Of a stretch of 64,000 nt of DNA, positions 10,897 to 22,565 are shown one piece after another. The notes beneath the pieces are model-generated. The model worked only from the letters and a program-made list of their open reading frames with translations, did not search any database and was not told the origin of the DNA. How positions within the stretch are numbered: position 1 is the first letter of the stretch; each line of letters starts with the position of its first letter. Origin of the DNA: Hyalella azteca (taxonomy: Eukaryota; Arthropoda; Malacostraca; Amphipoda; Hyalellidae). Location: positions 1-64,000 of the forward strand of contig NW_025944585.1 of NCBI RefSeq assembly GCF_000764305.2, written 5' to 3'. A program made the translations under genes and the position numbers.

Positions 10897-10939
10897 TCAC
10901 GCCTCGTTCTTGAAGGGGAAGTACTTGTGGGTGCGGTCC
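10897..10939 (-). CDS. AKR minus gene, last exon, distal copy
   Basis: It completes a Met codon and encodes [13 protein letters not shown] and a TGA stop at 10899-10897, after a catcacag acceptor. It pairs with the penultimate exon at 11411-11493. Confidence 0.85.
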
Positions 10940-13900
10940 CTGTGATGAAGGGGCGGGGGTGAGGTTAACTGCGATGTTTAATTTTATTTATGTAATACAT
11001 CCACTATAGGCATATTACAATAATGTTATTTTACCAAGGCATTAATTGCCCTTGTCATCTTCAGAACGTTCATTCTTATCGAGTTCACTGTAAAAATGAG
11101 GATTTCCTCCAGATGTTTTATAACTTAGGGTTTGTAAAACTGGAAATAAATTACACGTTTCAGCCTAAGTTTTTAAATTTAATTACACGTATTAAAAGCT
11201 CGACATATGAAGAAATATCGAAATTGTAAATTTGAAATCTAACTATTGGGATGAACAAACTTGTAACAGGTTGCATTGCAGTTCTGCTCGAGCTTTAATT
11301 CTTCCTCTTCTTTTTTATTCTTCCTATTCTATTCTTCAGTTACTCATTACCTTACAATAAAATTATTAATTGGAAAATTCATCAATAAATGACCAATATA
11401 AATGACGTACATTTCGAGGACGCAGAAGCGGCCGTTGCAGTCGAAGGCCTCAATGGCCGCCATGTCCTCCGCCGAGATATCGAAGTCAAACACCTACAGC
11501 CAATCAATTAATTAATTAAATGGTTTACAAGGGTTTACAAGCGTTTACATAGCTTTACAAGCGTAATTAATAAATACATTTGTTCATTAATTACGCATAT
11601 TACAGTCTGTCTTGGTGTGATAAATTCTCAAGAAGTTATTGTATTGCATGAGCGAAGGTAAGACCTTTTACCTACTAGGAAATATAGTAAATATCAAAAA
11701 TATGGATGCATGTAAGAAAATAAAGGCAAAATCAGTGGGGTAATCCATTGAAATTTTCACTATACATTGGAAATGAGGCAATATATTTTGCTGTCGTTCA
11801 ACATTTACATTACATTTTGTAAATACATTACATACATTTACAACATTTACATTTCAACATTTACATTACAACGACAACATACATTTTGTTGTCGTTCAAC
11901 ATCTACATTATCAACATTTTATTCGCGAAAAGTCATTATAATAGAATAGAAGTGACGGCACTGAAGAAATGGGCCCATGGAAGAAATAGGCCATTATATG
12001 GAGGTTTAGAGCTCACACCTTATAGATGAAGAACTAGATGTGTCAGACTAGTGAGGTGATGGAGACCTAGTGGAGTCACTAGGCTAGTGAGGTTATGGAG
12101 ACCTAGTGGCGTCACTAGGCTAGTGAGGGGTGATGGAAACCTAGTGGCGTCACTAGACTAGTGAGGGTGATGGAGACCTAGTGGCGTCACTAGGCTTGTG
12201 AAGGGTGGAGACCCAGTGGCGTCACTAGGCTAGTGAAGGGTGATGGAGACCTAGTGGCGAATGCTGTGGCAATAGCTGCTAATGCTGTGGCAATAGCTGC
12301 TGCAGTGACTGGCGTTACGGAAGCTGCCGTGTCAGTATTTTATCATCAGCTAATCATAATTTTTTTCAATGGGTTTGCAGTGCCTATAATGTATATTCTT
12401 GCTACCTATAGCAGTTGTTGCAGTGGCAGCAGTGCAGTAGGAGCTGTGCAGTGACGTCTCACGCCTCGTTCTTGAAGGGGAAGTACTTGTGGGTTCGGTC
12501 CCTGTGAACGGGGCGGGGGTGAGGTTAGCTGGGATATTTAATTTTATTCTTATATGTCCATTATGGATATAGTACAATAATGTTATATTCCAAGAAATTT
12601 GTTGTCAATGACCGCTTCAGAACATTCATTCGTATCGGGTTGACTAATAAAATGAGGATTTCATTTTGATGTGTTATAACTTAGGGTTTGTAAACTGGAA
12701 ATAAATTATACGTTCCAGCCTAATTCTTTGATTTAATTACAAGGATTAAGAAGCCTGAAATACGAAAAAAATAGATATTTGATGAAAAAAACTTGTAACA
12801 GGTAGCATTGCTCCGTTCTGTTCGAGCTTAAATTTTCCCTCATCTTCAGTTACTCATTACCTCACCAGAAAATTATTAATTAGAATATTCATCAAGAAAT
12901 GACCAATATAAATGACGTACATTTCGAGGACGCAGAAGCGGCCGTTGCAGTCGAAGGCCTCAATGGCCGCCATGTCCTCAGCCGAGATGTCGAAGTCAAA
13001 CACCTGCAGCAAATCAATTAATAAAAAGGTTTACAAGGGTTTACTAGCGTTTACACGGGTTTACCAGCGTTTACAAGGGTTTACTCTGTGATGAAGGGGC
13101 GGGGGTGAGGTTAACTGCGATGTTTAATTTTATTTATGTAATACATCCACTATAGGCATATTACAATAATGTTATTTTACCAAGGCATTAATTGCCCTTG
13201 TCATCTTCAGAACGTTCATTCTTATCGAGTTCACTGTAAAAATGAGGATTTCCTCCAGATGTTTTATAACTTAGGGTTTGTAAAACTGGAAATAAATTAC
13301 ACGTTTCAGCCTAAGTTTTTAAATTTAATTACACGTATTAAAAGCTCGACATATGAAGAAATATCGAAATTGTAAATTTGAAATCTAACTATTGGGATGA
13401 ACAAACTTGTAACAGGTTGCATTGCAGTTCTGCTCGAGCTTTAATTCTTCCTCTTCTTTTTTATTCTTCCTATTCTATTCTTCAGTTACTCATTACCTTA
13501 CAATAAAATTATTAATTGGAAAATTCATCAATAAATGACCAATATAAATGACGTACATTTCGAGGACGCAGAAGCGGCCGTTGCAGTCGAAGGCCTCAAT
13601 GGCCGCCATGTCCTCCGCCGAGATATCGAAGTCAAACACCTACAGCCAATCAATTAATTAATTAAATGGTTTACAAGGGTTTACAAGCGTTTACATAGCT
13701 TTACAAGCGTAATTAATAAATACATTTGTTCATTAATTACGCATATTACAGTCTGTCTTGGTGTGATAAATTCTCAAGAAGTTATTGTATTGCATGAGCG
13801 AAGGTAAGACCTTTTACCTACTAGGAAGTAAAGTAAATATCAAAAATATGGATGCATGTAAGAAAATATAACGCAACAACAATGAATTATCCATTGAAAT

Positions 13901-16900
13901 GTTTACTAACCATTGAAAATGAGGTATTTTACTTTCCACTCATTCACCTGCAGTTACATTATCCACATCGACATGTTATTCTGAAAAGTCATTATGGAGG
14001 TTTAGAGTTTTCACCTTATAGATGAAGACCTAGATTCGTCAGGCTAGTGAGGGGTGATAATACGTCAGGCTAGTGAAGGATGATGGAGACCTAGTGGCGT
14101 CACTAGGCTGTATTTAGGATTGCATTTAGTTTGCAGCTACGATGTAACTGAAATACTCCAAAACTTCGTTTTTTAAGAGATGTCAGAGATGAGGAAGACA
14201 TTGAGAAGTGTGTGCCGATAGAAGATGCGTACATACGTGAGAAGTGTACGTGAATGAACATATATACGTTGAGTGAATGCATATATAATTATGTGTGTAG
14301 TGTATATTGTTACTTAGAGAAAAATCACAAATTGAGAGTAGTAAATTTCATACACAATAAATTGAACGTTAAACTTACCTGGAAGTTTTCCGCAATCCTG
14401 GCGGGGGTGACGGACTTAGGGATGCAGATAATCCCACGCTGGATCTACAGGGCGAGGGATTGCGGTCAGATATTCTGAATGTGTAATTATACATGTAAAA
14501 ATATATTATAAACTGCCACTTCTGACTCACCCACGACGTGCACAAGATATTGTGCAAAGACATCTTTGAGATATTGTGCACATTATAACAGCTGTTTGAT
14601 TAACTAATAAACACCTATAAAGGGGCCATCGAGATATTGTGCACATAATAACAGGTGTTTGATAAACAAATAAGCACCTATATAGGGGCTATCGAAATTT
14701 TGTACACATTATTCGATTAATTAATAAACGATATTGTGTACAAGATATTATTATTGTGTACAAATATCAAGATATTGTGTACATAATAACTGGTGTTTAA
14801 TTATACTCATCCAATAACACTACAAAGACAAACGAAATAAGAGGACCTGGAAGCGGATGAGGAGCTGGGCCACCGACTTGTTGTACTTGGCCGCCATGGC
14901 GACCAGCTTGGGGTCCTGCATGAGCTCCACGTCCCCGGGTTTGGCCCAGGGCCTGTCGGGAGTTGTTAATGTTACTTATCATACAATAGCCTTATACCTA
15001 TTGTCTTGGGGATAATATGCATTATAAGATATTGAATACCTACACAGATTTAACACAGATTATAGATCACACGTAAATGCTGTAGGATAAATAATATTAT
15101 TGTACTCTAAGTTGGTCAACTTCAGTTCATCAGTCACTTTGAAACATTGATGTAGACTTTTGGGATAGGGTGAACACGACACGAACATCGATTCAAGAAT
15201 TTGACATGAAAACGCCCACCCTCATTTAAACCAACCATTATCCAGTTTCTCTCCGCCCACACCATCAACACATAAGACTAGGCCAACCAGTATTATCACA
15301 CCTAGTCTTGCCTCACCTAGTCACCTGTACCGTACCCACCCTAGACTACGCTACCGAGACTCAGCCCACCAAGCTTTGCACCCACCTAGTTCCCTCCTCT
15401 CCTCCCCCCACCACAAAACCCCACAGTTACCCTCCCCCCCACCAAGCCCCACCTGTCAGGGGACCCCAAGGGGCTGTAGGCGGTGACGGCGATGCCCTTG
15501 CTCTTGCAGTAGTCGATGAGCTTCCGCTGCACTAAGTAAGGGTGACTCTCCACCTGTAATGTTATTATTATATAGGTACTTCAGATAGTGCTAAATATGA
15601 TAACAATGAATATCAAACATAAAAGTAACCGATCCAGCTCAAGCTGCACCAACTATGGATAACTCTGAACCAGCACCACCACATGCTTGGTAATGCAAGA
15701 ATCACCACATACTGAATATAATGTGATGTATTATACCAAAGAAAATATATACTCAAAAGAAACTACATCACACAATTTGCATCAGGAGCGTTTCAAATTT
15801 CACCCCCTGATAGATGATACACGTTATGCTTTCCGGCTCTACAGAAGCTGTGCAGACAATGCTGGCAATAAGCTAAATTGTGCACAAAAACACAGAGCAG
15901 GCGCTCTATTACGGGCTCTAAAAGTGCTGTATTAACGCTGTATTACGGACACGAAGGTATTGGCTAGTAATGATCATTTGCGAGGAACTCATAACAGATA
16001 AACAAGTTGAGTGCAGGAGGCTATCAGTAACTTAATTACATTGATTTGTACTCATGTTATTTACTGATTTTCCTCTCCCTCCTGGCAAAGCAGGAGGCTA
16101 TTAGTAACTTAATTACATTGATTTGCACCAATAATATTTACTGATATTCATCTGATGGGAAAACTGACTGAAAATATTCATGATTCAGGCAGGAGTAGTT
16201 CTATAATGCAAGTTTATTTGAAGATCAGAGAATAGTTCTTATTAATAAGTTACGATACTGGCAAGTGAGGGCATTATCAGCAACCTAATTACCTACATTG
16301 ATTTGCACCAATAATATTTTCTGATATTCATCTGACGGGAAAATGTGGTCAAAAAGCATGCATGATTCAGGCAGGAGTAGGTAGTTCTACAATGAAGGTT
16401 TGGTTGAAGAGCAGAGAATAGTTTTTATTAATAAGTTACAATACATCAGGATCCACTCCAGGCTAATGCTATAAAATGTTTTTTTTTACACTGAAACCTT
16501 TAAAGATTATCTTTGTTTTAAGTGGAATCAAGTTATTTTGTTTATTGATAGGTATTTTTTCCATCAACTAGTAGAATGAAGGCCAACAGATTGTTTGTTT
16601 CACCAAAATCTTCATGCAAAAGAAAGTACCTAACAAAATGTCAGTACAATTTGATGATCAATGAAATTAAAGTTGTAAAAATTTTAGACACTTATTATGA
16701 GTTAAAGAAATAAAATGATCATTAACGGGGAGTGAACCAACCTTGAAGAGATTAAAATGAATGCTCATTTAATTGTCTGACATTTTACACCTAATAAAAC
16801 TGGTTAGAATATCAGCCAATGATATTTCAGTGGCCATAGTCAAGATAAATATTTATCCTGATTTTGGCCACTGATACAGTAGTAGTGAGCTTGTATGTTT

Positions 16901-19900
16901 TTATATTCATATTTTAAATGCTCAATAAACAAGTACCAATTCATTTGTTTAGGCAGGAATAACACATAGATTTGTGAACATTTCTCATGAGCTATTAATT
17001 AGACGAATGCAATAGATAAAAAGTGTGCATTCAACATACATTACATGGAAGCCAAAGTGTTATTGATACCAACAATAGCTTGGCCAGGGAGTCTCTGAGG
17101 GCGCCCTCCACCACGGCCGGACGGTGGAAGGTGTTCCACAGCTGGCATTGATGACACGTGGTAAATTAATTCAAGTGTCTTCAGGAAGAATAAACATTTT
17201 TAGTTATATTTTATTGATACAATTTTTAACAGTTAATATCATTAGAAGAATAATTGGATTACAAAAAAGTAAAAGCATGTTGCCTTGATAAAAAGGAATC
17301 TTCTGAAGCAATTCACCATTCTCAAATTATGGAAATGGTTCAAGTTTATGAATGTTTCATCTCATCAAAAAAAAAACTATAATGAATAATGATGAAAAAC
17401 CTCAAATCTTTCAACATATGTTAGATGAAAACCATAACTCTATCTCATAATTTGACTGAAATTTATGTCAAGGATTCTTATCATAGAAGGCCAGTTAACC
17501 ACAAGTCCTTATCAGAAGCAAACAGCATCAGTGGAGAGCAACAGATAAGAGATAACAGACACAACCCCTTGATTAGCTTTGTAATAAGAGTGTCATGAGT
17601 GCATGGTAATGCAAAGGCATTACAATGGACAGATAAATGCATCAAATCATGGATAATAATTATTGATCAATGGCAATTAATATGATTGGCAAGACAAAGG
17701 CTTACTTGAAGGAACAAGCCCAACATGTCACAACTTGATAGGCAAGTTCTAATCTTATGTCCTATCAAACATTGGCATGTGCTATCAAACTTCATAGGCA
17801 TTGCTTCCAATCAAATATTCTAGATGTGTCAAAATAATAGGCATGTGTCCATAATAGGCGCATGTTGCATATTCAATTATTTATTTCATTTATTAAATTC
17901 ATTTGCTGCGTACACACAATAATTTGCACTACTGGTATGTATGGGATACATCCAAAGCTACCATATTCAAAAGGGTCTTACATTATTGAAAATGTGTGTT
18001 CAATTGATAGATTTGTCTTCAAGACTTCTAAGCATGAGTGCAAACTCTGAACATGTTCCGTAGATGAAGCAAGGAATGCAATTCTTTGGGCTAGGGTGTG
18101 AACATTTTTGATCATATTGAAAACTCTAGGAGAAAGTTCCTAATTTTGTGCTATACACCCCATCTTTATTGTTTTTGTAGTGTAGCACATGTACAGTAGC
18201 TATATACAAATTGTCTGGTTTCAATCTAAATTGATCATTTGACAGAGCTTCAGTCTTTTTAATGTATTCAGTAATAATTCTCCATCTAGGTACCGTACAT
18301 ATTACATAAACACAGGTCATCTAATCAGAAAGATAAGAGCAGTGTAAGAAGTATTATATAAACACATACATATATGAGCTGAAGCATGCATCATACACTG
18401 AAGTGTAGACACGTGTTGCAAGATTGAGTAGCTCTAACCCAAAAACAATTACATCTGGCATTATCTTAGCTATGTATATATATTATTATATTATATATTA
18501 TTATGTGACTGAACCAAGCTTCAAGTATTAACCGTGCTGTAGGGCATACAAAATGAGACAATTTCATGACAGTATTCAGATAACATAAATCTATAATAAA
18601 TAGATTAACTAGGAAGACAAATCAATGGAAATAGAAATAATTTTATCTGAAAAATAACAGTTACCAGTATTTAAGAAAATGAAAAAAATGTAAAATATTT
18701 TTTTTAGTTTAAAATTTTAATAACTCTCCACTACATAATAGGACTGTTAGGACAAGTACAAAATTTAGGTTATTGAATTGAAAATAGATGTGCATTATCA
18801 CTCAGGTAGAGTGTTCATTTACCATAAGTTATATAGTAACTTGAGACAAGATCTTGGAAAAAAAATCTATACATCAAATCTTTAATGATGAATCTGCAAG
18901 TGATGAGTATTTATGCCAACACAGTGAATCAAGCTAAATATTATGACAAACATTTGTAATTCAGGAATGAATAAAGTAATTAAAATTATAAGCAATAAAA
19001 ACAAACTTAATTCTTATGTTAACTAATGACACTGAACATGGAACAAATAATTGCGGAGCACAGCAGTGAGCAGAAGACAAAAGAACTGACCTTGGTGACA
19101 ATGAACAGGTCCTCCCGCTTCACAACGCCCTCATCAAACTTCTTTTTGAGGGCCTTTCCAACCTCAACCTCATTGCCGTAAATCCAGGCAGTGTCAAAGT
19201 GACGGTAGCCAAGATCAATGGCTGCCTCCACCGCTGCTGTCACAGCCCCCTCAGTGCTCTATGCAGGGGAGTGAAGGCAGTGATAATAGTTTTGAAGGAA
19301 TAAAAACGATATAAATTGCAGAAAAAAAAGACTATCAGTTAAGTAAGCAATAGCAAAAAAGAAAATTTTTAAGAAGCAAGTAAGATGACAAGGCAAAGTA
19401 AAGACTTCTTTCAAACAGGAATAAAAAGTTTCTTTAACATCATTTAAATCTTCTTTGGTGCATTGATTGCATACTAGGTACCTATCTTTGTCTCATAATT
19501 AATAATGGGCATTTTTAATTTAGTCTTTAGAAGCAAATGATTAAAAAAAATAAAATAATGAAGAGCAAATGTCTAATTTCTTGCCTGGTTTTTACTCTTT
19601 ATAAAAATGACTAGACCAAAATAATAGAACAACAAAAAATGAAAAATAACATCACTGTTGAAACTTGGGAGCAATGGAAGGCTTTTAGAAGCAATGCCTG
19701 GCTTTTCACATTGACTGATTGAGCCTGACAATGGAATGGTGATGTTATTGATGTAGCCCGCAGCTCTGCTTTGCCTACAGACTACAGTACTGTCGTCTGA
19801 CACTGACAGTACATAGGTATGTATAGGTAGATGTGTACTAGCAAATTCAAAAAATTAAAAGTAATTATGATTTATGTTTATTCTAATTGGTATTATTGCA

Positions 19901-20849
19901 GATTAACTACATCCAAAAAAAAGGGTGTTTTTTTTTGAATATGTTTTTTGGGGTGTAGATTACGAATCTGAAATCCATTTTTGGCGGTCGGCATCGGAAA
20001 ACCGATTTTTTTCCGACCCAAAAATCGCGCTAAAAATGCCTAACATCTTGAATCATGTTAGTAAATAAAGGTGAGTGGGTAACGTAAGTTACGTAACCCC
20101 CATGTTAGTAAGTCGCGAAAAAAATCGGTTTTCCGATGCCGACCGCCAAAAATGGATTTCAGATTCGTAATCTACACCCCAAAAAACATATAATTAAAAA
20201 AAAAAACACCCTTTTTTTTGGATGTAGTTAATCTGCAATAATACCTTCTAATTTTCTAGTTCCTAGGTTAATTTTTCATAAATCATAAGAGTTTGAAATT
20301 GGAAGTACAAGATGGTAGGTTTTCTGATTTCAAAACTAAAGGATTCTGTTAAAACTTAAGTGTTAACAAAGGAGTACCTAGTGAAGTTAAGTGAACTGAG
20401 TGATAAACTGGTAGTGGTTAAGTTGTACAGTGCAGCAACAATTACACATTATTTGCCTTTGAGCACTGGGACAAGAGACAAAATGAGAGAACCCTACAAT
20501 ACAAATTGAAATCATAGATGATAGTGATTAGTGAGTAGTAGTGACACAGTTCAGACTTCAGACTAAACAAAAGAAAAAAAAACTATTATTATAGTTTTTG
20601 GTAATTGGTATGAGTGGCACACAGCAAGTAGTAACTGAGAGGCAATTCATGAGCTACCTACTGATGCTATAAATTCAACTATTTTATCTAAGTTTTAGGC
20701 TAAATTTAGCAATAGTATTAATATAATTACATAAAATCATAAGATGGAAAAAATTTCGTTTATATCTGCTTTACCTTCCATGTGCCCAATCCAATGATGG
20801 GCATCATCGCTCCGGTGTTGAGCTTAACAGCTTTTGGTGTAGTAGTCAT
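10897..20849 (-). CDS. Aldo-keto reductase paralogue, minus strand; exon 3 truncated, exon 4 missing, 3' exons multiplied
   Basis: Exons in transcript order: 20849-20775, 19258-19091, 17141-17076 (partial), 15553-15453, 14952-14847, 14444-14379, then penultimate exons 13639-13557, 13003-12921 and 11493-11411, and last exons 12501-12459 and 10939-10897. The start [20 protein letters not shown] and the signatures [25 protein letters not shown] and [15 protein letters not shown] identify an AKR1-type reductase. Exon 3 breaks off after RDSLAK, before the catalytic His region, and the GVSNF exon is not found. As written it cannot make an active enzyme. It is either a damaged gene or a mis-assembled one. 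Convergent with the plus paralogue and sharing intron sequence with it. Confidence 0.75.
10940..11721. repeat. Copy 1 of a 782-bp near-identical direct duplication
   Basis: It matches 13086-13867 at a constant offset of 2146, intron included, with only a few differences near its upper end. It carries the penultimate AKR exon 11411-11493. The near-perfect intron identity and the nearby adapter point to very recent or false duplication. Confidence 0.9.
11411..11493 (-). CDS. AKR minus gene, penultimate exon, distal copy
   Basis: This 83-bp exon encodes [20 protein letters not shown] and GRFCVLE, with the split Met codon before a GTACGT donor. It is identical to the copy at 13557-13639. Confidence 0.88.
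11939..11995 (-). mobile_element. LINE 3'-tail fragment
   Basis: It starts with the TTCTA-type tail (tagaatagaag in plus orientation) and matches the last 50 or so bases of the LINE at 7217-7510, including gggcccatgg. Confidence 0.6.
12045..12262. repeat. Minisatellite of about 37 bp, about six copies, in AKR minus intron
   Basis: Units contain gatggagacctagtggcgtc and actaggctagtgag. Related single copies appear at about 14040-14110, beyond the next exon set, so the array predates or was copied with the exon duplication. Confidence 0.85.
12459..12501 (-). CDS. AKR minus gene, last exon, proximal copy
   Basis: It encodes the same [13 protein letters not shown] tail and stop (12461-12459) as the distal copy, but the flanking intron is clearly diverged. 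It is therefore an older duplicate than copies 1 and 3. Confidence 0.82.
12921..13003 (-). CDS. AKR minus gene, penultimate exon, middle copy
   Basis: This 83-bp exon has the same protein sequence as the other two copies, with silent changes and a diverged flanking intron. Confidence 0.85.
13086..13867. repeat. Copy 2 of the 782-bp near-identical direct duplication
   Basis: It matches 10940-11721. Its left edge begins exactly at the acceptor side of the last exon, so that exon is not included, and it abuts a tttac-rich short repeat (13025-13085). Confidence 0.9.
13557..13639 (-). CDS. AKR minus gene, penultimate exon, proximal copy without a last exon of its own
   Basis: It is identical to 11411-11493. 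The next last exon downstream is at 12501-12459, so a transcript could join these two and skip the middle copy. Phases allow any combination. Confidence 0.85.
14379..14444 (-). CDS. AKR minus gene, IPKS cofactor-binding exon
   Basis: This 66-bp phase-0 exon encodes [20 protein letters not shown] and FQ. In AKR1 enzymes the Lys-Ser of this segment and the following Arg bind the NADPH 2'-phosphate. This is the exon missing from the plus paralogue. Confidence 0.92.
14545..14800. repeat. Imperfect tandem repeat of about 65 bp in AKR minus intron
   Basis: Three to four copies contain gatattgtgcacataataac and aataaacacctata. Confidence 0.7.
14847..14952 (-). CDS. AKR minus gene, exon 6
   Basis: This 106-bp exon encodes [20 protein letters not shown] through VAQLLIRFQ. 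Its donor, CAG/GTCCTC, is weak against the usual GTRAGT but is in frame with the next exon. Confidence 0.88.
15453..15553 (-). CDS. AKR minus gene, exon 5
   Basis: This 101-bp exon encodes [20 protein letters not shown] and [13 protein letters not shown]. The adjacent intron (15554-15640) is recognisably the same sequence as the intron before plus exon 5 (7045-7113). Confidence 0.92.
15554..17075. other. AKR minus intron without the expected exon 4; direct repeats
   Basis: No sequence resembling the 66-codon GVSNF exon is visible. The stretch holds two roughly 175-bp direct copies (about 16085-16260 and 16270-16445) sharing attgatttgcaccaataata and ttcaggcaggagta. Confidence 0.6.
17076..17141 (-). 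pseudogene. AKR minus gene, truncated exon 3
   Basis: After a gccag acceptor it encodes [21 protein letters not shown], the first 22 codons of the 39-codon exon seen in the plus paralogue. Similarity ends abruptly at 17076 and the LIHWP part with the catalytic His is gone. A GT lies 6 bases further on, but use as a donor is speculative. Confidence 0.8.
17142..19090. other. AT-rich intron, nothing recognised
   Basis: I see no exon, tRNA or coding-like element here, only AT-rich sequence with short local repeats around aggcatgtg (17750-17865). Confidence 0.5.
19091..19258 (-). CDS. AKR minus gene, exon 2 (catalytic Asp, Tyr, Lys)
   Basis: This 168-bp exon encodes [30 protein letters not shown] and [11 protein letters not shown]. 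It contains three of the four catalytic residues. Confidence 0.93.
19889..20245. mobile_element. Foldback DNA transposon (MITE) with 8-bp target-site duplication
   Basis: The 357-bp element has long inverted arms (about 140 bp). Termini are ggtattattgcagattaact and its complement. Both sides are flanked by ttctaatt (19881-19888 and 20246-20253). It has no coding capacity. An 8-bp duplication suits hAT- or Merlin-type transposases, and termini starting GG would fit Merlin. That family call is inference. It lies in AKR minus intron 1. Confidence 0.88.
20775..20849 (-). CDS. AKR minus gene, exon 1 with start codon
   Basis: It encodes [25 protein letters not shown] (25 codons) and ends [22 protein letters not shown] is the N-terminal signature of AKR1 proteins, which fixes the start at 20849. 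Confidence 0.92.
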
Positions 20850-21215
20850 GGCTAATGCAATTTTTACAATCAGAAAACGGGTGAATTTAGGTCTGAACAA
20901 TGAGCGCTAGGAGCAGACAGCACACCTCCTACCACCGCGACGACTGGGCGTAAAGTGAGACTGCCAGTGCCAGCCTGCCAGGCCGCAGGTGGCTCAGGCC
21001 CGCCAAGGCCGCGGACCCACTGCAAGATCGTGGCAAGAGAGAACGGCCAAAAGACCAAAAACGGTCAATTTATTTACTGATATGTGAATGTGCAATGCGG
21101 TGCAATCTGCAAAAATTTAGAATTCTTTATAAAAAATGCTACTACGATAAAAAACTAATTCAGAACCAAAACTAATTTCAGCCAGTCATTGTATTATTTG
21201 TATAGACAATTAGCT

Positions 21216-21426
21216 ACGCAGGAGCATATGTTCAGTTTAAAATGCCTACGGTAGCATATTACGGACCAGGCAATAAGTCCAGCAGCTATCTCAATCAATC
21301 GTCAGCTATGGAAAGATCGGGTTCCAAAGGCCGGATCCCTTGTGAATCAAGTCACGAAAAGTTCATGAATCGGCAACAGGCCATGGGCCTATTTCTTCAA
21401 CGCCGACACTTCTATTCTATTCTATG
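21216..21426 (+). mobile_element. LINE 3' fragment, plus strand, with TTCTA tail
   Basis: The end of the ORF (QEHMFSL-like, stop after the acggaccaggcaataa bases), the 3' UTR and the ttctattctattctat tail match the complement of 7217-7400. It is 5'-truncated and lies upstream of the AKR minus start. Confidence 0.8.
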
Positions 21427-22488
21427 ATTACAATAGGCTCAAATCGTTAAACTTGGCCATAAAAAGGCCGGTATTGTAACCTTGGTGCCAGCGTTGCCAG
21501 GTGCCGACGTGTCAGGCCGAGAGATACGTGATAAGGTGATTGCCACACCAGTGCAAGAAGAGAATAAAAAAATGAAAACGAGTTCACTTTTTTAACTAGG
21601 AAAAAAGGCTAACTGCCAAGAGTCGCTGATAAAGCACTCATAAATGATGCAGTATGACATAGAAAAGTCAGCGGGTGGATGTGGGGAGGATATCTCCCCC
21701 AAGCCTAATGAGTTCAATTGATAATGGTGAGCAAATGAATGGTCTGTCATGATCGGCTCTTACTACACATAATTCATTTAGAGGCTAAGGAAAAAACATG
21801 AAAACATGCCCAATAACTATATTATTTCTTTAAATAATTCGGAAACAATTTGTTAGAAGATATTCTGCCAGACGAAGTGAACTTGTGCTTGTTTCTTATC
21901 AAACCAATTTAAAAGCAAATTTGAAAAAAGTGGTATGCCTAATTAAAAGATATACAAAATTTATGTCAAAGTTACTGAATGATTGAAAACATAAGAAATC
22001 TATGTTTGTGCATAAATTCTGTAACTGTGGGTTCGTTAAATCACATGTACAGAAGTCATGTGTTCCTAACATAATATAAAATGGACCTTTTGATGAACCG
22101 AATGTACATTATAAGATCCGATATAGCGAAAAAAATGCTTCATTCTAGGGATTTGGCTCAAAACAAATAAAATATAACAAGTTATTCTCCTCGAATTGCA
22201 TCATATCATTACAACCTTTAAGATGAATAGATCTATCAACATGTGACGTCTGCTGCAATAAACATAATAATTTTAACATTGTCATGAATGAAGATTTTGA
22301 CATGAACTGTGAGAAATTACTCATTCCTCGCCGTTTATTTAGAATATCTATCATTACCTTAAATTTGCGTTATTGAATCCCCTTAACGAAAAATAAGTAG
22401 AGATTCGAAGAATCGGAGATGATTATCAGTTATTAATCAGTCCTAATGACTAATTGGTAATCAATAGCAGGGAACCATATTGTCAGTT
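21427..22488. other. Intergenic, nothing recognised
   Basis: AT-rich sequence without exon signatures. The ctggtgccagcg-like words near 21480 resemble the 3' end of the SINE family seen at 24722 and 38921. Confidence 0.4.
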
Positions 22489-22489
22489 T

Positions 22490-22565
22490 CTATTCTATTC
22501 TATTCTATTCTATTCTATTCTATTCTATTCTATTCTATTCTATTCTATTCTATTCTATTCTATTT
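22490..22565 (+). repeat. (TTCTA)n microsatellite, about 15 units
   Basis: A pure pentamer array. Its unit equals the 3' tail of the LINE family in this window, so it may be an expanded LINE tail. No LINE body is recognisable next to it. Confidence 0.97.

Noticed and set aside
2836..20849. Trans-splicing between the two AKR genes to supply missing exons
   Set aside because: The missing exons are partly complementary, but both strands would have to be joined and the adapter shows assembly trouble; mis-assembly or deletion is simpler.
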